Assembly (NCBI GenBank): GCA_002104985.1
Contig: MCGO01000029.1
Location: 124,001 to 188,000, forward strand
DNA length: 64,000 nt
Source: Rhizoclosmatium globosum
Lineage: Eukaryota > Chytridiomycota > Chytridiomycetes > Chytridiales > Chytriomycetaceae
Direction: 5' to 3'
In this document: positions 36,020 through 46,621 of the stretch, in pieces
How the letters are laid out: every line of letters starts with the position of its first letter
Numbering within the stretch: position 1 is the stretch's first letter
Notes under the pieces: generated by a model
Databases searched by the model: none
The model's input: the letters and a program-made list of their open reading frames with translations, nothing else
Told to the model about the DNA's origin: nothing
Position numbers and translations under genes: made by a program

Positions 36020-36533
36020 CTATTTCGAAAATGCACGTGCAGGTGATATCGCGCAGCCACCCTGAACTAAAAACTCTACATTCACAGGGTGGCTGCTCCC
36101 CTCTGACGCCACCAACTGCTTGATGACCTCTTCACTTGTAAGGACTGTTACGACAGTGGTTTGGTCGATCATGGTTTGCCATTGAAGTGCACATCCACAA
36201 TCAACCTCATATTTAATGGATCCATGTGCAAATTGTAAAAGTGGCGTCATAAGTCATGCAAAAGATGACAGTTACGTATGCGAGGTGCACCGTATATTTG
36301 CGACGTTGCAACACCGCACTGAAATCAGCATTACGTTTCCAGCGAACAGAAGTACAAGAGCCTGAATAGCTGAATTCAACTCCTTCGATCTCACAAAAGC
36401 ATGGATCTAAACTATCAAACCACACATTTCGTTACCGCCAAGTGCTTACAGCAGTCTTGAAATGATAGCCCTCCTCAACTGGAGCACCTGATGGTCGAAC
36501 GATGTAAATCAAGAGTGGAATGGTTTTTATCAT
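36020..36533 (-). CDS. Possible small Cys-containing protein
   Basis: Weak candidate. A start at 36533 gives MIKTIPLLIYIVRPSGAPVEEGYHFKTA before a GTAAGC donor. Then LDPCFCEIEGVEFSYSGSC and FSAVLQRRKYTVHLAY run to a GTAACT donor, and a final open stretch reads VDCGCALQWQTMIDQTTVVTV and ends ARAFSK. The pieces look protein-like and are in order, but the first junction is out of phase and needs an indel. It resembles no family I know. It could be chance. Confidence 0.25.
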
Positions 36534-37293
36534 TACCAAGCGGATTATTCATCTACCGTGATAACACAAAGAAGAAGGAGAGAAAGTTATTAATATTAGT
36601 AACGCTGTGATCCACGCATTCAATTCACTCACTGCCAGTTAAGGCGGAAAGCGCTTCCTAGGTGCATCTTTCATTGATATTCAACAGAATAGAAAATCGG
36701 AACGTATCTAATCGGTCTGATTCTTGAATTCCGCAATTTGAAGAACTACGTGGTACACGGTCGCTGTGGCGTCAAAAGTTATCGATGCAGCTGATTTGCT
36801 GTTTAGAAGGCACAAGATGTTGTTTTAGAGGATAGCAAAGAGTCTGTTATTTTGGTTGTGACCAAAAAGTACCAGGCAGGGCCGTGAAAATGGGCTACGA
36901 CCATCATGACAAACGATTTGCATGCGACTAAGATGAAAAAGTTTCCATATCGAACTATTATTCTCAACAGAAATTAAGTTGGTTGGATGTCATAGAAATT
37001 CTGCAACTCTACAAGCTTTCCAATAGTCTTTTCCAACACACATCCAGCCCAGATTAGCTTTCAACTTCATTTAATCGATTCTGCTCATTGCAATAAACAC
37101 AACGAAATAAAAGGAAATCCCCTCGCCATGCATTTTCCATTACTGTACACTATTCGCCGTCAGGGCAAACGTGATTCCTTGAAAGCATACTCAATCATTC
37201 GTCAAGAATAACCATCCTCCACTTCTTTCATTCAACGAAATTGGGCACGTCACAGTCACAAAAAACAATCAACAAGACACAAACCAAAAAAAA
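36534..37293. other. Intergenic, upstream region of the R-SNARE gene
   Basis: No open frame of note. AT-rich, ending in A-rich leader sequence (AACCAAAAAAAAATGAG) directly before the SNARE start. It probably holds the SNARE promoter. No TATA box or known operator is recognised. Confidence 0.45.
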
Positions 37294-38056
37294 ATGAGCT
37301 CCGCCAAAGTCGCCCAAGTCCAAGCACAAGTCCAAGATGCCGTCGGTATCATGCAGAGTAAGTCCATTTCATCGGTTTCCATGTGGGGAGTCGCACACCA
37401 GTGGCCGCTAACAAATGACTCAATTGTTAGACAACATCCAGAAGGTTGCTGAACGTGGAGAGAGGCTTGAGGACTTGAACGAGCGATCAGGTATAACTAT
37501 GTTTCTTCTTGTGGTTCGATGCATGCAGTTGGAGGAGGGTAGAGGAACTTGAAGGGTTGGGGATGTTGGAGAGACACTTACCCCTTATGTGTATTTTTGG
37601 AAGAGGGAGAGATTTGCTTCTTGAGATCAACAGTCGATGAGGTTTATGATTATGGAAGGAAAGGGAAGAGGAGAGTCTGGATTGATGGTTGAGGGACTAT
37701 GGGGGATTGGTGGCGGAAAGTGTTGGTGAGGATGTAAAGGGGACCATGACTTTCGCTCAACCCTCGTTCGCCAACCATGGCTCCTTCCATATTCCGTAAT
37801 ATGCTCAAACGAATTCCCTTATCTAGAGAACTTGGCCTCATCATCGCAGGCCTTCCGCAACAAATCCAAGGAAGTGCGCATGAAGATGTTCTGGCAAGAC
37901 GCAAAGACCCGTTTGATTTTGGGTGCTGTTGCCCTTGTTGTTATTGGATGCGCGATCGGATTCGGAGTTTGGGCTTCTGGCGTTCACAACACACCAACTC
38001 CACAAGTTGGTTTGAACCCCAACTTCACTGCCACTCCAACTGCCAAGAAGGCGTAA
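37294..38056 (+). CDS. Synaptobrevin/VAMP R-SNARE (Snc-like)
   Basis: Tail-anchored vesicle SNARE for exocytic fusion at the plasma membrane. Three exons: 37294-37356, a second exon at about 37432-37489, and 37828-38056. The SNARE motif reads VQDAVGIMQ|NNIQKVAERGERLEDLNERS|ENLASSSQAFRNKSKEVRMKMFWQDAK, with the zero-layer Arg in AERGER. The TM anchor is LILGAVALVVIGCAIGFGVW, followed by a short lumenal tail (TPTPQVGLNPNFTATPTAKKA). Intron phases join cleanly (AAC, GAG). The second intron is long for this locus (about 340 nt). Frame intact. Confidence 0.93.
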
Positions 38057-38725
38057 AATAGGAGAGGAGTGGCCGCCGCAGGTCGGCAGAATACCGTCGT
38101 TTTTTATGGATATCACACTTATCATGCATTTTGAAAAAACCTCTTCGTTTGTTGTTTGTACCTTCCTCAGAAAATATATAGTCTTGTTCTCATAGTCACC
38201 TTCCATTACACTTTATTTTATCGGATATTCTGCGTTTAGGGGGTATTACAAAATGTCTAGAACAAAAACCAAAGATCAAACAAAACGATATCCTAATAAA
38301 ACAACAGATGCTACGTAATGCGAAGCCAAACTTCCTCTGCTATATCCAAACCCTTTCAGCAGCAATTCCAGAAACACACACCAACCAATTTCCCAGATAT
38401 CATCCACAACCCAAGAATCCAAAACAACAAACCACAGGCAACAAACAAGCTCAAAGTAATAATGATGACGGAGGACGACGAGCCCCCTTAAAAATGATAC
38501 AAAAACACACCAAACTGCTGGAGAGAAGAAAAACAAGAAATCGCCATTTTGCAGGCCAGAATATATATAAAGGGAATACGGGACACGTAATGATAGATGA
38601 GAGTAGACGTTGAAAAAGGAAAGAAAGTAGGAGGGACACTATAATACAAGGTGTTGATGGAGAACGAGAAGGGGATGAGTGTTCAAAACAAAAAAACAAA
38701 AGTTGAAAATAAACAATCTCGAGGT
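38057..38725. other. Intergenic, no gene seen
   Basis: Convergent 3' flanks of the R-SNARE gene and the 38726-40462 gene. Short open frames on both strands are compositionally biased (Lys/Asn-rich, or Leu/Ser-rich as their complement) and show no recognisable domain. Confidence 0.45.
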
Positions 38726-40462
38726 CTAGATAGCACGGACACGTTTTCTAGGAAGGTCACAAGACTCCACGATAGCTGCTGCACTCCCCAACACACTCAT
38801 GGCGTCATCGTCATCGTCATCTGCGTCAAAGTCTTCGTCAATGTCGTTGATGATGCCGGCGTTGTGCAGAAAAGGTGTGCATCCTTCAGCCGCTGAAGAA
38901 GCAAGTCCAATACCACCGAGGACTTGGTGAATGCTCCTCGCTGATTCTGGCACGAAAGATTACTATCGCGTGACTGGAAATAAATGAAGACGACAACAAA
39001 CCTGCATCGAGAGCTGCATCTAAATACACGTTTCCTGTTGCAAGAGAAGGGATACTGTCGGAAGGCGGAGACAAGATGCCTTCGGGAGCTTGTACAGCCA
39101 GATACTCCCCAGTCGAATGATACACGACTTGTTCAGAGTGTGAAATCCCAGTTGCATCCAAATCGTCGTCCTCTTCCTCCCAACTTCGTTTGATACCGTG
39201 CCGATAGTCGTATTCAGAAGGGGTATAAACAGACGCAGTACGTTCGTTGTGAAGCTCTGTTGCATAATCAACAGCACCGTCAATAGTAAGCTCGAAGGAA
39301 GTGTTTGAAGAGTCCAAGTCCGAATCCATATCTTCTGATGAAAGGATGGATGAATAGTCGTCATCGTTGTGCATTGTGGATGGAGCTGGCATTGGTGGAG
39401 GTGGAGGAGGGGGTAATGGTGGGGAGAGAGATTCCGTTTGTTGGTGTTGCTGTTGTTGGGATGCTGCTGCTTTGTCGCGGAGTTCTTGCTGTTGTTGGAG
39501 GACAAGTGGGTTCGTAAAGTTGCGCGTAATGAAGGTTGAAAGGGATCTAATACCAGTGGAAAACAGACGTTTGGGCTGCGTAGGTTGCGTTAGTAAGCTA
39601 CCAAAAACCTGTTGGACAGGATTTTGGTTCACTATCTTCCCATATCGCCTCTATTGTGTACTATCTCCACTTCGCAGGCTGTTCACTTCATTTGCCATCA
39701 AGTTTGACGATTGGCTTGAAGTTGTTTGAACAATAAAAAATTTCCTCCTTCATTGTGGGCGGCACCATCTCGGCAATCGAAGAACATTAAACTCACACCA
39801 CATTTCTGGTCGCGCCGCCGAAGAACCAAACCGCCATTTTCAAGAATCACATCGAGGATCTCTGTTGATAAGTGAAGTCAGAATGGAAGGATGAGTCATA
39901 GGAAGGAGGTACCTCTCGAGACTTTGATTCCATCGGTAAGTTGATGATCAGCAAAGAGGATAACCTGTTCGTCAAGAAAGAGAGGCAGGCGGTCAGTGTC
40001 AAGTGATTGGGCCACCACATCCCAAAGAACGCCGCAGACAAACCTGTTCGTGGACGCCGAGGGCAGTCACGGGCTTCAACGCGAGCTTCAAGTCGCCGAT
40101 CTAAGTGGATCCAAGTGAGTGAGTCACCGCCACTGCGCCAGAAACGCAACAGAAACACTTCAGAAACACGCACGCACCGTCCATGTCCGGCGCCCACCCG
40201 AAAACGCAACTTCGACAACGCCGCAGCTTTCAACGTCGTCTTCGCGCGAAATCGGAACAACAAAAAGCGGCGGCGACGGCGGCGAAGAACGCGGCGACGG
40301 AAGCGATGCGAACTCGCCCGTCTTTCCATTTGCACTTGCACTTCCGCTTCCGCTTCCGCTGCTCCGGCTTCCGCTCTGGCTGCGTGTCCGAGACCGCCGC
40401 TTCTCTGTCACTCCGCCGTCGTGCGTTGTTGTTGCTGTTGGTGCCCCGCTGTCGACCCGCAT
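38726..40462 (-). CDS. Uncharacterised acidic low-complexity protein
   Basis: Six-exon model joined by phase. Start MRVDSGAPTATTTHDGG at 40462, a Ser/Arg-rich stretch to GGRRTWT. Then IGDLKLALKPVTALGVHEQ, VILFADHQLTDGIKVSRE, ILDVILENGGLVLRRRDQKC, and after a phase-1 intron (39633 to about 39806) VNQNPVQQVFGSLLTQPTQPK. The last part has poly-Gln and poly-Pro, acidic and Ser-rich tracts, DLDATGISHSEQVVYHSTGEY, and a final exon ESARSIHQVLGGIGLASSAAE ending in an Asp run and RKRVRAI. The middle (RTWT...RRRDQK) is the only ordered-looking domain. I do not recognise it. The acidic tail suggests a nuclear protein; this is a guess. Confidence 0.5.
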
Positions 40463-40927
40463 TCCACTTGTTTCACAGAAGAAAAAAGTGGTGTTGGAAA
40501 AGAACTTTGAATTTAAGTAGATAATGTAATCTATCACTTTTAATACCAAACCATCGACTGTATGCAAGTACGCGTGATTTTAAAGCAGATGTGGTCGGTG
40601 TGGTATGTCATGCATTTTTTCATTCTTTGTGAACTCATTTAACAGATATTAGTATATTGATAGCGAATTAATGTGCAGAGTATTAAAATTGAGGCCATAA
40701 GTTCGCGTTTGTGTCATCTTGTTTCGATAATTGTTTCCTCGTTTGATCATTGATACCCTTTTGTTGAGTTCACGCCGACGCTCTCGCAATACCTTCATTA
40801 CTTGTGCTTGCGGTCGGAATATGATTTATCTGTGCTGATTCCGAGAAAGGGACCAAAAGGGACGCGAGAGTCTCCATATAAGAATGTAGTGACACCCTGC
40901 GCAAACACCACTCAGAAACCCAATCAA
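40463..40927. other. Intergenic, no gene seen
   Basis: Divergent upstream region between the acidic-protein gene and the chitin-deacetylase fragment. AT-rich; nothing recognisable. Confidence 0.4.
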
Positions 40928-41265
40928 ATGCTTTTCCCTCGCGTCATTATACTGTTCTTTCTTGCACAAGTAGCTCTTACCAGCCTTGTTGAGAACCTAA
41001 GACCTCGTCAACAAGTTGATGAAAGGTTTGAGTTTTCCTTATCAATGTCCTGACAGTAACCTGACTATTCAGTGAATCTTCGACTGACGAGGCAGAGTTT
41101 GCTGATTCACCAAGTCCAGCTCCAGCTGATATTACCGTTCCCGTCGTTCCCATCGCTGGTCGATCTCTTTTATTCTGTCTATTATTTCTATTCTTCTGGA
41201 ACAGATGCTTACGTTTTCAGACGGAAAAGATACGGAATAGTCCATTGTTCCTCAAGTGAAAGTTG
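40928..41265 (+). pseudogene. N-terminal fragment of a chitin deacetylase
   Basis: Signal peptide MLFPRVIILFFLAQVALTS, then ENLRPRQQVDE, an intron (GTTTGA...TTCAG, phase 2), then SSTDEAEFADSPSPAPADITVPVVP. This matches the layout of the deacetylase at 25863 (MLFLLPAF..., DRRQEDIR|DS..., EADTLNTFPDPYP) with the intron in the same place. After about 41160 the frame drifts into Phe/Leu-rich sequence with no NodB domain and soon stops. Two readings are possible: a decayed third copy, or the displaced 5' end of the signal-peptide-less copy at 43717. The region 41266-41624 shows nothing supportable. Confidence 0.55.
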
Positions 41266-41624
41266 TAATTGCCATGTTCAGTTCATCTACATACAAAACA
41301 TCATCGGGTTTTATTATTGCTCAAGTGAAGTAATCCCTGAGATAAAAGAACTATTTCAGAATGGAAAAGAACAGTAAAATAATCGCCAAAAGTCAGATTT
41401 ACAGCAGTTCTTGCAATATGGTCTGGATTAGTCCCAGTGGCAGAAACACCATCCAAACTCTGGATGCATTGCGCCGTCCCCATTTCACCTCAGATCTTTG
41501 GACAAAGTTCCTCCTTGTGGTACTTTAATTAGCTCTTGTGTGTCAGTGTAGCCTTCCGAAAAAGTTGTGGGTTGAGATGAAAGTCTTGGCGCACTCCAAG
41601 CATCAACGATAGAATAAGATTCAG

Positions 41625-41819
41625 ATGGTGTTGCCGCTTTTTGATGCATCTTCTTATGCGCTGTTATCGGCTGTCCATGTCATTGAGTTCCGTATTCCTT
41701 TTGGTGATTTGATTGATGACTTGCAATACCACCACCAGTGTCTGGGACTCTGCCATAGAGACATTAAGCCTGGAATCTTGTTTTTGTCGATTGGTAGGGA
41801 AGTTTTGTTTATTGGTTAG
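41625..41819 (+). pseudogene. Protein-kinase catalytic-loop relic
   Basis: The open frame contains GDLIDDLQYHHQCLGLCHRDIKPGILFLS. The HRDIKP catalytic-loop motif is preceded by a helix-E-like YHHQCLGLC. There is no ATP site, DFG or APE motif in the neighbourhood, and the frame ends soon after. It is a short piece of a eukaryotic protein kinase, not a gene. The flank 41820-42143 is AT-rich with nothing recognised. Confidence 0.45.
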
Positions 41820-42143
41820 TTCGACGATAATGATAACATGATAAAACCATTTCCCTTAGTCTGCAATGACCGTGACAAGTTGCAACTTCCTGGGCTGACT
41901 TTCCAGTAGAAATAGTAATGCGAACAATTGTGTTGAGGATAAGAGTGGCTACTTTGGATTGTTTTACTGTGTTAACTATAAGTTGCGATTCGTGTACAAG
42001 ACGAAACGCATCCCACCGTCACAAATCCAGCATGTATGGATAGTATTAAATTATTAATGAACGGATAGAAATATGAGTCTATTTGGACGCTTCAGATCAT
42101 AAAACTCCGCGAATATAATTACATATACCTTTCTAGTGCCAAC

Positions 42144-42215
42144 GCCCGGGTAGCGCAGCGGCAGCGCATTTGCCTTCTAAGCAAGTGGTCGTGGGTTCGA
42201 TCCCCACCTTGGGTG
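42144..42215 (+). tRNA. tRNA-Arg (anticodon UCU)
   Basis: A 72-nt cloverleaf with no intron. Acceptor stem GCCCGGG pairs with CTTGGGT (three G-U pairs); D arm GCGC-AGCGGCA-GCGC; anticodon arm TTTGC-CTTCTAA-GCAAG with anticodon TCT; variable loop TGGTC; T arm GTGGG-TTCGATC-CCCAC; discriminator G. It reads AGA codons. A TTTT run directly after the gene (42216-42220) is a fitting RNA polymerase III terminator. The internal A box (TAGCGCAGCGG) and B box (GGTTCGATCC) are present. Confidence 0.95.
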
Positions 42216-42582
42216 CTTTTGGCAGTGTGGTCTCAGTTGGAATGATGGTGTGAAGTGGTTGGAGGTGGGATGAGTGTACACTGTGACAACCACGCATTTC
42301 CTTGGCCGGCCTTGGGAAAACCAATGCAGAAGGCTCCACTGAAGCTCGTAGCAGCCTTGAATTGCTGTAGTCTTGATACAGGCAGTAACCTCATCAAGAG
42401 AGTCGTGCCAGCCTCGTAGCTTGCAATACGAGTATTTAACACACCATAACAACAGTGCACCATGCAGCAAGCACTGAAATACGTCAAGATTTGATTTGAC
42501 TTCAGTTCGTCAAAGAGGATTCCTTTCCCGTGTCACTCGGCAAGCAACGCAAAATGAACAAGCTGATTCATGGCAGGCAACT
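42216..42582. other. Spacer with pol III terminator, no gene seen
   Basis: Begins with the T-run terminator of the tRNA. Open minus-strand frames overlap the tRNA and have no recognisable protein. Confidence 0.45.
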
Positions 42583-43690
42583 TTATCGCATTTTCCTGCA
42601 TATCCGAAACCAAGAACTTGGGTGAGAAGCAAAAGGTCTGAGCTTCCCAGGTGTCTGTTCAAGTATCTGAGGCTCAGTTTCACGCTCCCAGTCTGATTCA
42701 ACATCTAAAGCCCATTCAATCTGATAACAAAAGCAAGAGTTAGAGAAGTTAAACATACATTCATATTGGGGCAAAAAGATAAATTTACATGGGTGTAACG
42801 TTTGAACATTACATTGAGAATGTGAAACATGTAGTCGCCACCAAGTTCTGTTTTCGAGATGGCCTCCAGACTCTGAAACAACGTTGAGACTGTAGCAGGT
42901 GCTACTGGAAGTATTGTCTGCCAATCATAGTGAAAGCTTGGCCAGTGTTGGATCGGGAAGACAGGAATATTGTGGAGATCAAGGTAGACTTTGGCTAAAA
43001 TCCCCTTGATCATCTCAACCCAATGCACACTGTCCAACCGGGTTTCCACGTACACACCATCAACTAGCATCCCGTTTTGTCCGTCTTGCTCAGCAGGGTG
43101 TTGCGTATACCAGAATTGAATCACGTTGGCAAGGGATACTATTCCACCACTCGCTGCAATTCGAACAGAGTCTGAAGCGTCGTCAAGACGCTTGATGAGA
43201 TCCGGGTATATCGTTTTGAAGTTTTGCGCTAAAGGATCAAATTGTCAGAATAGTTAAAGAGCAATACCAGGTTCTTAAAAACGTACCAATGAAGGAAACA
43301 CCAGCATCAGCACCTCCATCCAACAGAAATTTCAGTGCCTTCACGGCAGTCAGTCGCGTCTCAACGTCTTCCTCGTCTAGGCAAGCAACTGTGATTGGTA
43401 GGTATTGCCCACCTTCAGTCGCAACCAACAAATCTACCACTGCTTTTGGAACGTAACCCAAGAACTCGCTCTTCTGGGTTGTCGCGGTTGGATCCAGTAG
43501 AGAAACGAGGATACTCATTCCAAGGCCTCGCAATAGTCCCAGCTTTCTACCAGGCTTCCAAATGGCTGATGGCATAACGATACCGTCAATAATCTTTGCA
43601 GCATGACTGGAGAGCTCGTTTGTAGAATTTAATGGTGATGCGGATGGCTTGATTAGGTCCAAAAAAGTTGTAAGCAGACTGAGTTTCGTA
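42583..43690 (-). CDS. DNAAF5: DNAAF5/HEATR2-like dynein-arm assembly factor, 5' truncated
   Basis: HEAT-repeat cytoplasmic factor that preassembles axonemal dynein arms. The first visible exon reads LLTTFLDLIKPSAS...AAKIIDGIVMPSAIWKPGRKLGLLR, matching the family's WxxGR block. Then EEDVETRLTAVKALKFLLDGG and, after an intron, IYPDLIKRLDDASDSVRIAAS, the best-conserved HEAT repeat. The last exon reads IEWALDVESDWERETEPQ. Only about 330 residues are present, against about 850 in the family, so the N-terminal 500 or so are missing. Upstream of the first exon (acceptor ...ACTCAG at about 43691) the DNA belongs to a chitin deacetylase on the other strand. Truncation by rearrangement or misassembly is likely. 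Presence of this family implies motile flagella. Confidence 0.75.
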
Positions 43691-43716
43691 ATCAGTTATC
43701 ATAGCCTGTCATAAAA

Positions 43717-44758
43717 ATGAATACAAACCTTTGCCGAACTTCAAATTCCTTCTCCACAGAAATTCCAACAGCAAAGACATCGACTACGTCCTTCAGTTTG
43801 GCTCCAACGGCTGCACCAGCCCTTTTCAAAAACAATTTTTCATGGGCACCAGCTCCATTCTCTGCGGCTCCTGGCGCACCAATTTGGACTCAATACTTCT
43901 CTCAGTTTGCACCATCACTTCCAATTCAAGATATCACGGTCTGTACAGGTCCAACAAGTAACGCCTGGGGAGCAACATTCGATGACGGTCCTTCTGAAAA
44001 CACTCATGTTGCATTGGAATGTAAGTCCATCATAGTTTCTATCTTGAACTGATTCCAAATGTCAAGACTTTCAAACTGTTGGGATGCAAGCCACATTCTG
44101 GGTTATAGGTTCCAATATTTTGAACTTTCCTGATGTAGTTGCCAACACGTTCCAGAGTGGGCATCAAATTGGGTAAGCATCGTTGAAACAAACTGGTTGT
44201 AATCTTTGTTTTAAAATACTTATTGAACAGATCTCATACATGGTCTCACCCAGACTTGGTGACTCTCAGTGACGACCAGGTTATTGCAGAGCTTGTGTAC
44301 GGATGCAAAGCTATTCAAGAAGTGACTGGGGTTTATCCAAAGTATTTCCGTCCACCATGTGAGTCTATACGCTGAATATGATACGTCGGAACAAAACATG
44401 ACCACAAAAACAAGATGGATCTATCGATGATCGTGTTCGGTCCCTCGCCGCAAGCATGGGTCTCCAAAGTGTGACTTGGGCTGTGGACACTCAAGACTGG
44501 TCCTACGTCGGTACAGGAAATATGTACCTCGTTCCACAAGCGTTCAAATCTTGGTTGAATCAAGGCGTCATATTGCCCATCTCTTTGGAGCATGACTTGT
44601 TTCCAGAGACAGTGGCAGTTGTACAGCAGAGCATGGATTTGTTGATAAATTCTGGACGCATAATTAAAACGGTTGCAGAATGTATCGGGGATTCAGATCC
44701 GTATGGGAATGGAGTTTTGCAGTCTTTCTTTTCTTCGGGGTTGTTTGAAAGCAAGTAG
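43717..44758 (+). CDS. Chitin deacetylase paralogue without signal peptide
   Basis: CE4 NodB domain complete: TFDDGPSENTH, SHTWSHPDL, RPPYGSID, AVDTQDW, ISLEHDLF, ending LFESK like its paralogue at 25863-27032. Introns sit at the same places (after VALE, at HQIG/SHTW, after YFRPP). The first ATG gives MNTNLCRTSNSFSTE, which is not a signal peptide, whereas the paralogue has one plus about 60 further N-terminal residues. The gene is thus 5' truncated, and it abuts the equally 5'-truncated DNAAF5 gene head to head. It may be untranslatable to the wall as it stands, or its start exon may be the fragment at 40928. Confidence 0.85.
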
Positions 44759-44878
44759 TTGGCCTCATACAATAGTGTAATGCTGTATTATTTAGTTCAT
44801 ATAAAGCAGAATTGGCGGTGCTGTCTCTCCAATTTTTATAAGGAATTACGCAAATTAAAGACTTTATCAACTTTCAAT

Positions 44879-46470
44879 TTATTTGGTCTCATGGCTACCA
44901 CGGCCCAACAACCCTTTCCATTTGACAATCTGTCTTACACGCCCCATTGAAGCAGAATATACAGCACGTGCCAATACCATACTTCCAATACTCACAACTG
45001 GGAAGATCCAAGGAACAGAGTCAATATAATTTGGTAAGTTCATACCCAGCAGAGCTGCAACCAGCCCCGCGGATGTTAGCGAAGCAGTGGCAAGGTTGGC
45101 ATTAAGGTCAAACAAAATCAGCTGGTTTCGTGTATGATCCAGAGAAACTCCAATCATTTGCTGAGTGGTTCGTAAGTTGGACGTTGTTTCAGTAATTCGC
45201 ATAACAAGTTCTGTTGTTTTGGAGGGGAATTACGGAAGGTTGAAATAATGGCGAGATTCTTACCATCTCCAAGCTTAGCATAATGCTCCAACATAAGCTC
45301 CATTTCCATGTGATCGGAGGTAATACGAGGAATGCCGTTCGCTTTATCTGTCAGAAACATTCCAGCCATGTCCTCATCACTAAACGTTTATCAGTCCACT
45401 CCGAACAAGACTATTAAAGCGAAACCCTTACTTATTAAGCACTTCATTCACGGCACTGCGGAACCCTCGACGCGCTGTAAAAACTTGATGTAACTTCGAC
45501 GCAAAAGCAACAGCTCCTTCAACTTTTCATCGTCCACGCTCTCATCCAAGCTAACAAAAAGATCACTAGCTTCCTTTTCATATTCATGCAGCTCCTGTTG
45601 AAGACCATATGCCACGGAACTCAAGATGGCTTCCATCACTTTGATTTCAAACACAGTACTGTCTTTTGGAGCCTGCAATTTCCCTTGCAATTCATAGATG
45701 AACGCGCTTTGTTGTTGTGCCGTCTCAGAGCTATCGGACGTTGGCGCGGCAACGATAATAACCTTGTCGGCTAAAAAATCGTTCATTAGTTTGAGAATCG
45801 TTGGTTTAAACAAGAATACCTCGAATCAAGGCTCGCACATGCGACAAATTCACGACAATTGCCTTGTCACGAACGAGAATCACTTGACTCTGGTCTCCCA
45901 AACTAGTATCCAACTTTCTCAAATCGCGGGGCTGTAATGTATTTTCCGCACATATTTGGGCACGTTGGAATTCTTGGTCGAGTTGCGTTACGACACCTCT
46001 TGAATCAAAGACCTATTTAGTTGTTTGTCAGACACGTTGTGAGTGTGCGGAGATAGAGATAAGAAGCAACTTACAACACCGCGAAGGGTAAGTGCTTTCG
46101 GGCCTGGAATTGAGCTTATCAAAGTATCTTCTGGAATTCTGAATCCACTGTCGCCGTGCTTTTTGGGCTGAGGATCGGCCTCGTCTGCTTTCAAGTCCCC
46201 ATCAAGGCTGACGTAGGTCTTTGCCTCGATTGATTGATCTTGTGCCTTGAGTTCCTGTTGCTCTTGGAGCATCTTTTTTGGATCGTGGATCGAGTCTGAC
46301 AGCGTAGTTTTGGGGTCTTTGGAAGGGCTGGGGAGAGGGAGTTGTTTTGTTGGAGTGGAGAAGGATCGGGCAGTTGCTGTCACTGCCACAAATGAGGTGC
46401 GGGCTGCATTAGATATAGTATGAGGTCGAAAGGCTGCGATTGTCGCTCGTTGGGTTGTGGGACGCAACAT
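44879..46470 (-). CDS. MRS2: Mitochondrial magnesium channel Mrs2/Lpe10
   Basis: CorA-superfamily Mg2+ channel of the inner mitochondrial membrane. Start MLRPTTQRATIAAFRPHTIS at 46470 gives an Arg/Ser-rich presequence. Conserved blocks: PRDLRKLDTSLGDQSQVILVRDKAIVVNLSHVRALI, FEIKVMEAILSSVAYGL, LLLLRRSYIKFLQRVEG, MAGMFLTDK, MELMLEHYAK. The diagnostic G-M-N is in ALLGMNLPNYID between the two TM helices (LTSAGLVAALLG and PWIFPVVSIGSMVLARAVY). Several short introns lie at about 46020-46080, 45780-45835, 45370-45430 and 45205-45265. Matches the family length (about 440-480). A single missing base near 45470 breaks EGS/RAVNEVLN. Confidence 0.93.
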
Positions 46471-46621
46471 GCTGTCAGGATCAATTTGGAAAGGAAATGC
46501 TTCCAAAGCTTCCACCAACAAACAACACAACAAGGCGACTCAGCTTTGTATTATTAATATATCCCATTAGTTTGGTATTCTAAGACAGACAATAAATAGT
46601 GTATTCTCAGAGCCAGAGCAA

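Noticed and set aside
39305..40524. Long plus-strand open frames rich in Gly/Val and Arg
   Set aside because: They mirror low-complexity coding exons of the minus-strand gene at 38726-40462, whose exon phases fit.
42133..42487. Minus-strand open frames overlapping the tRNA
   Set aside because: They run through the tRNA and its flank and show no domain; the tRNA explains the constrained sequence.
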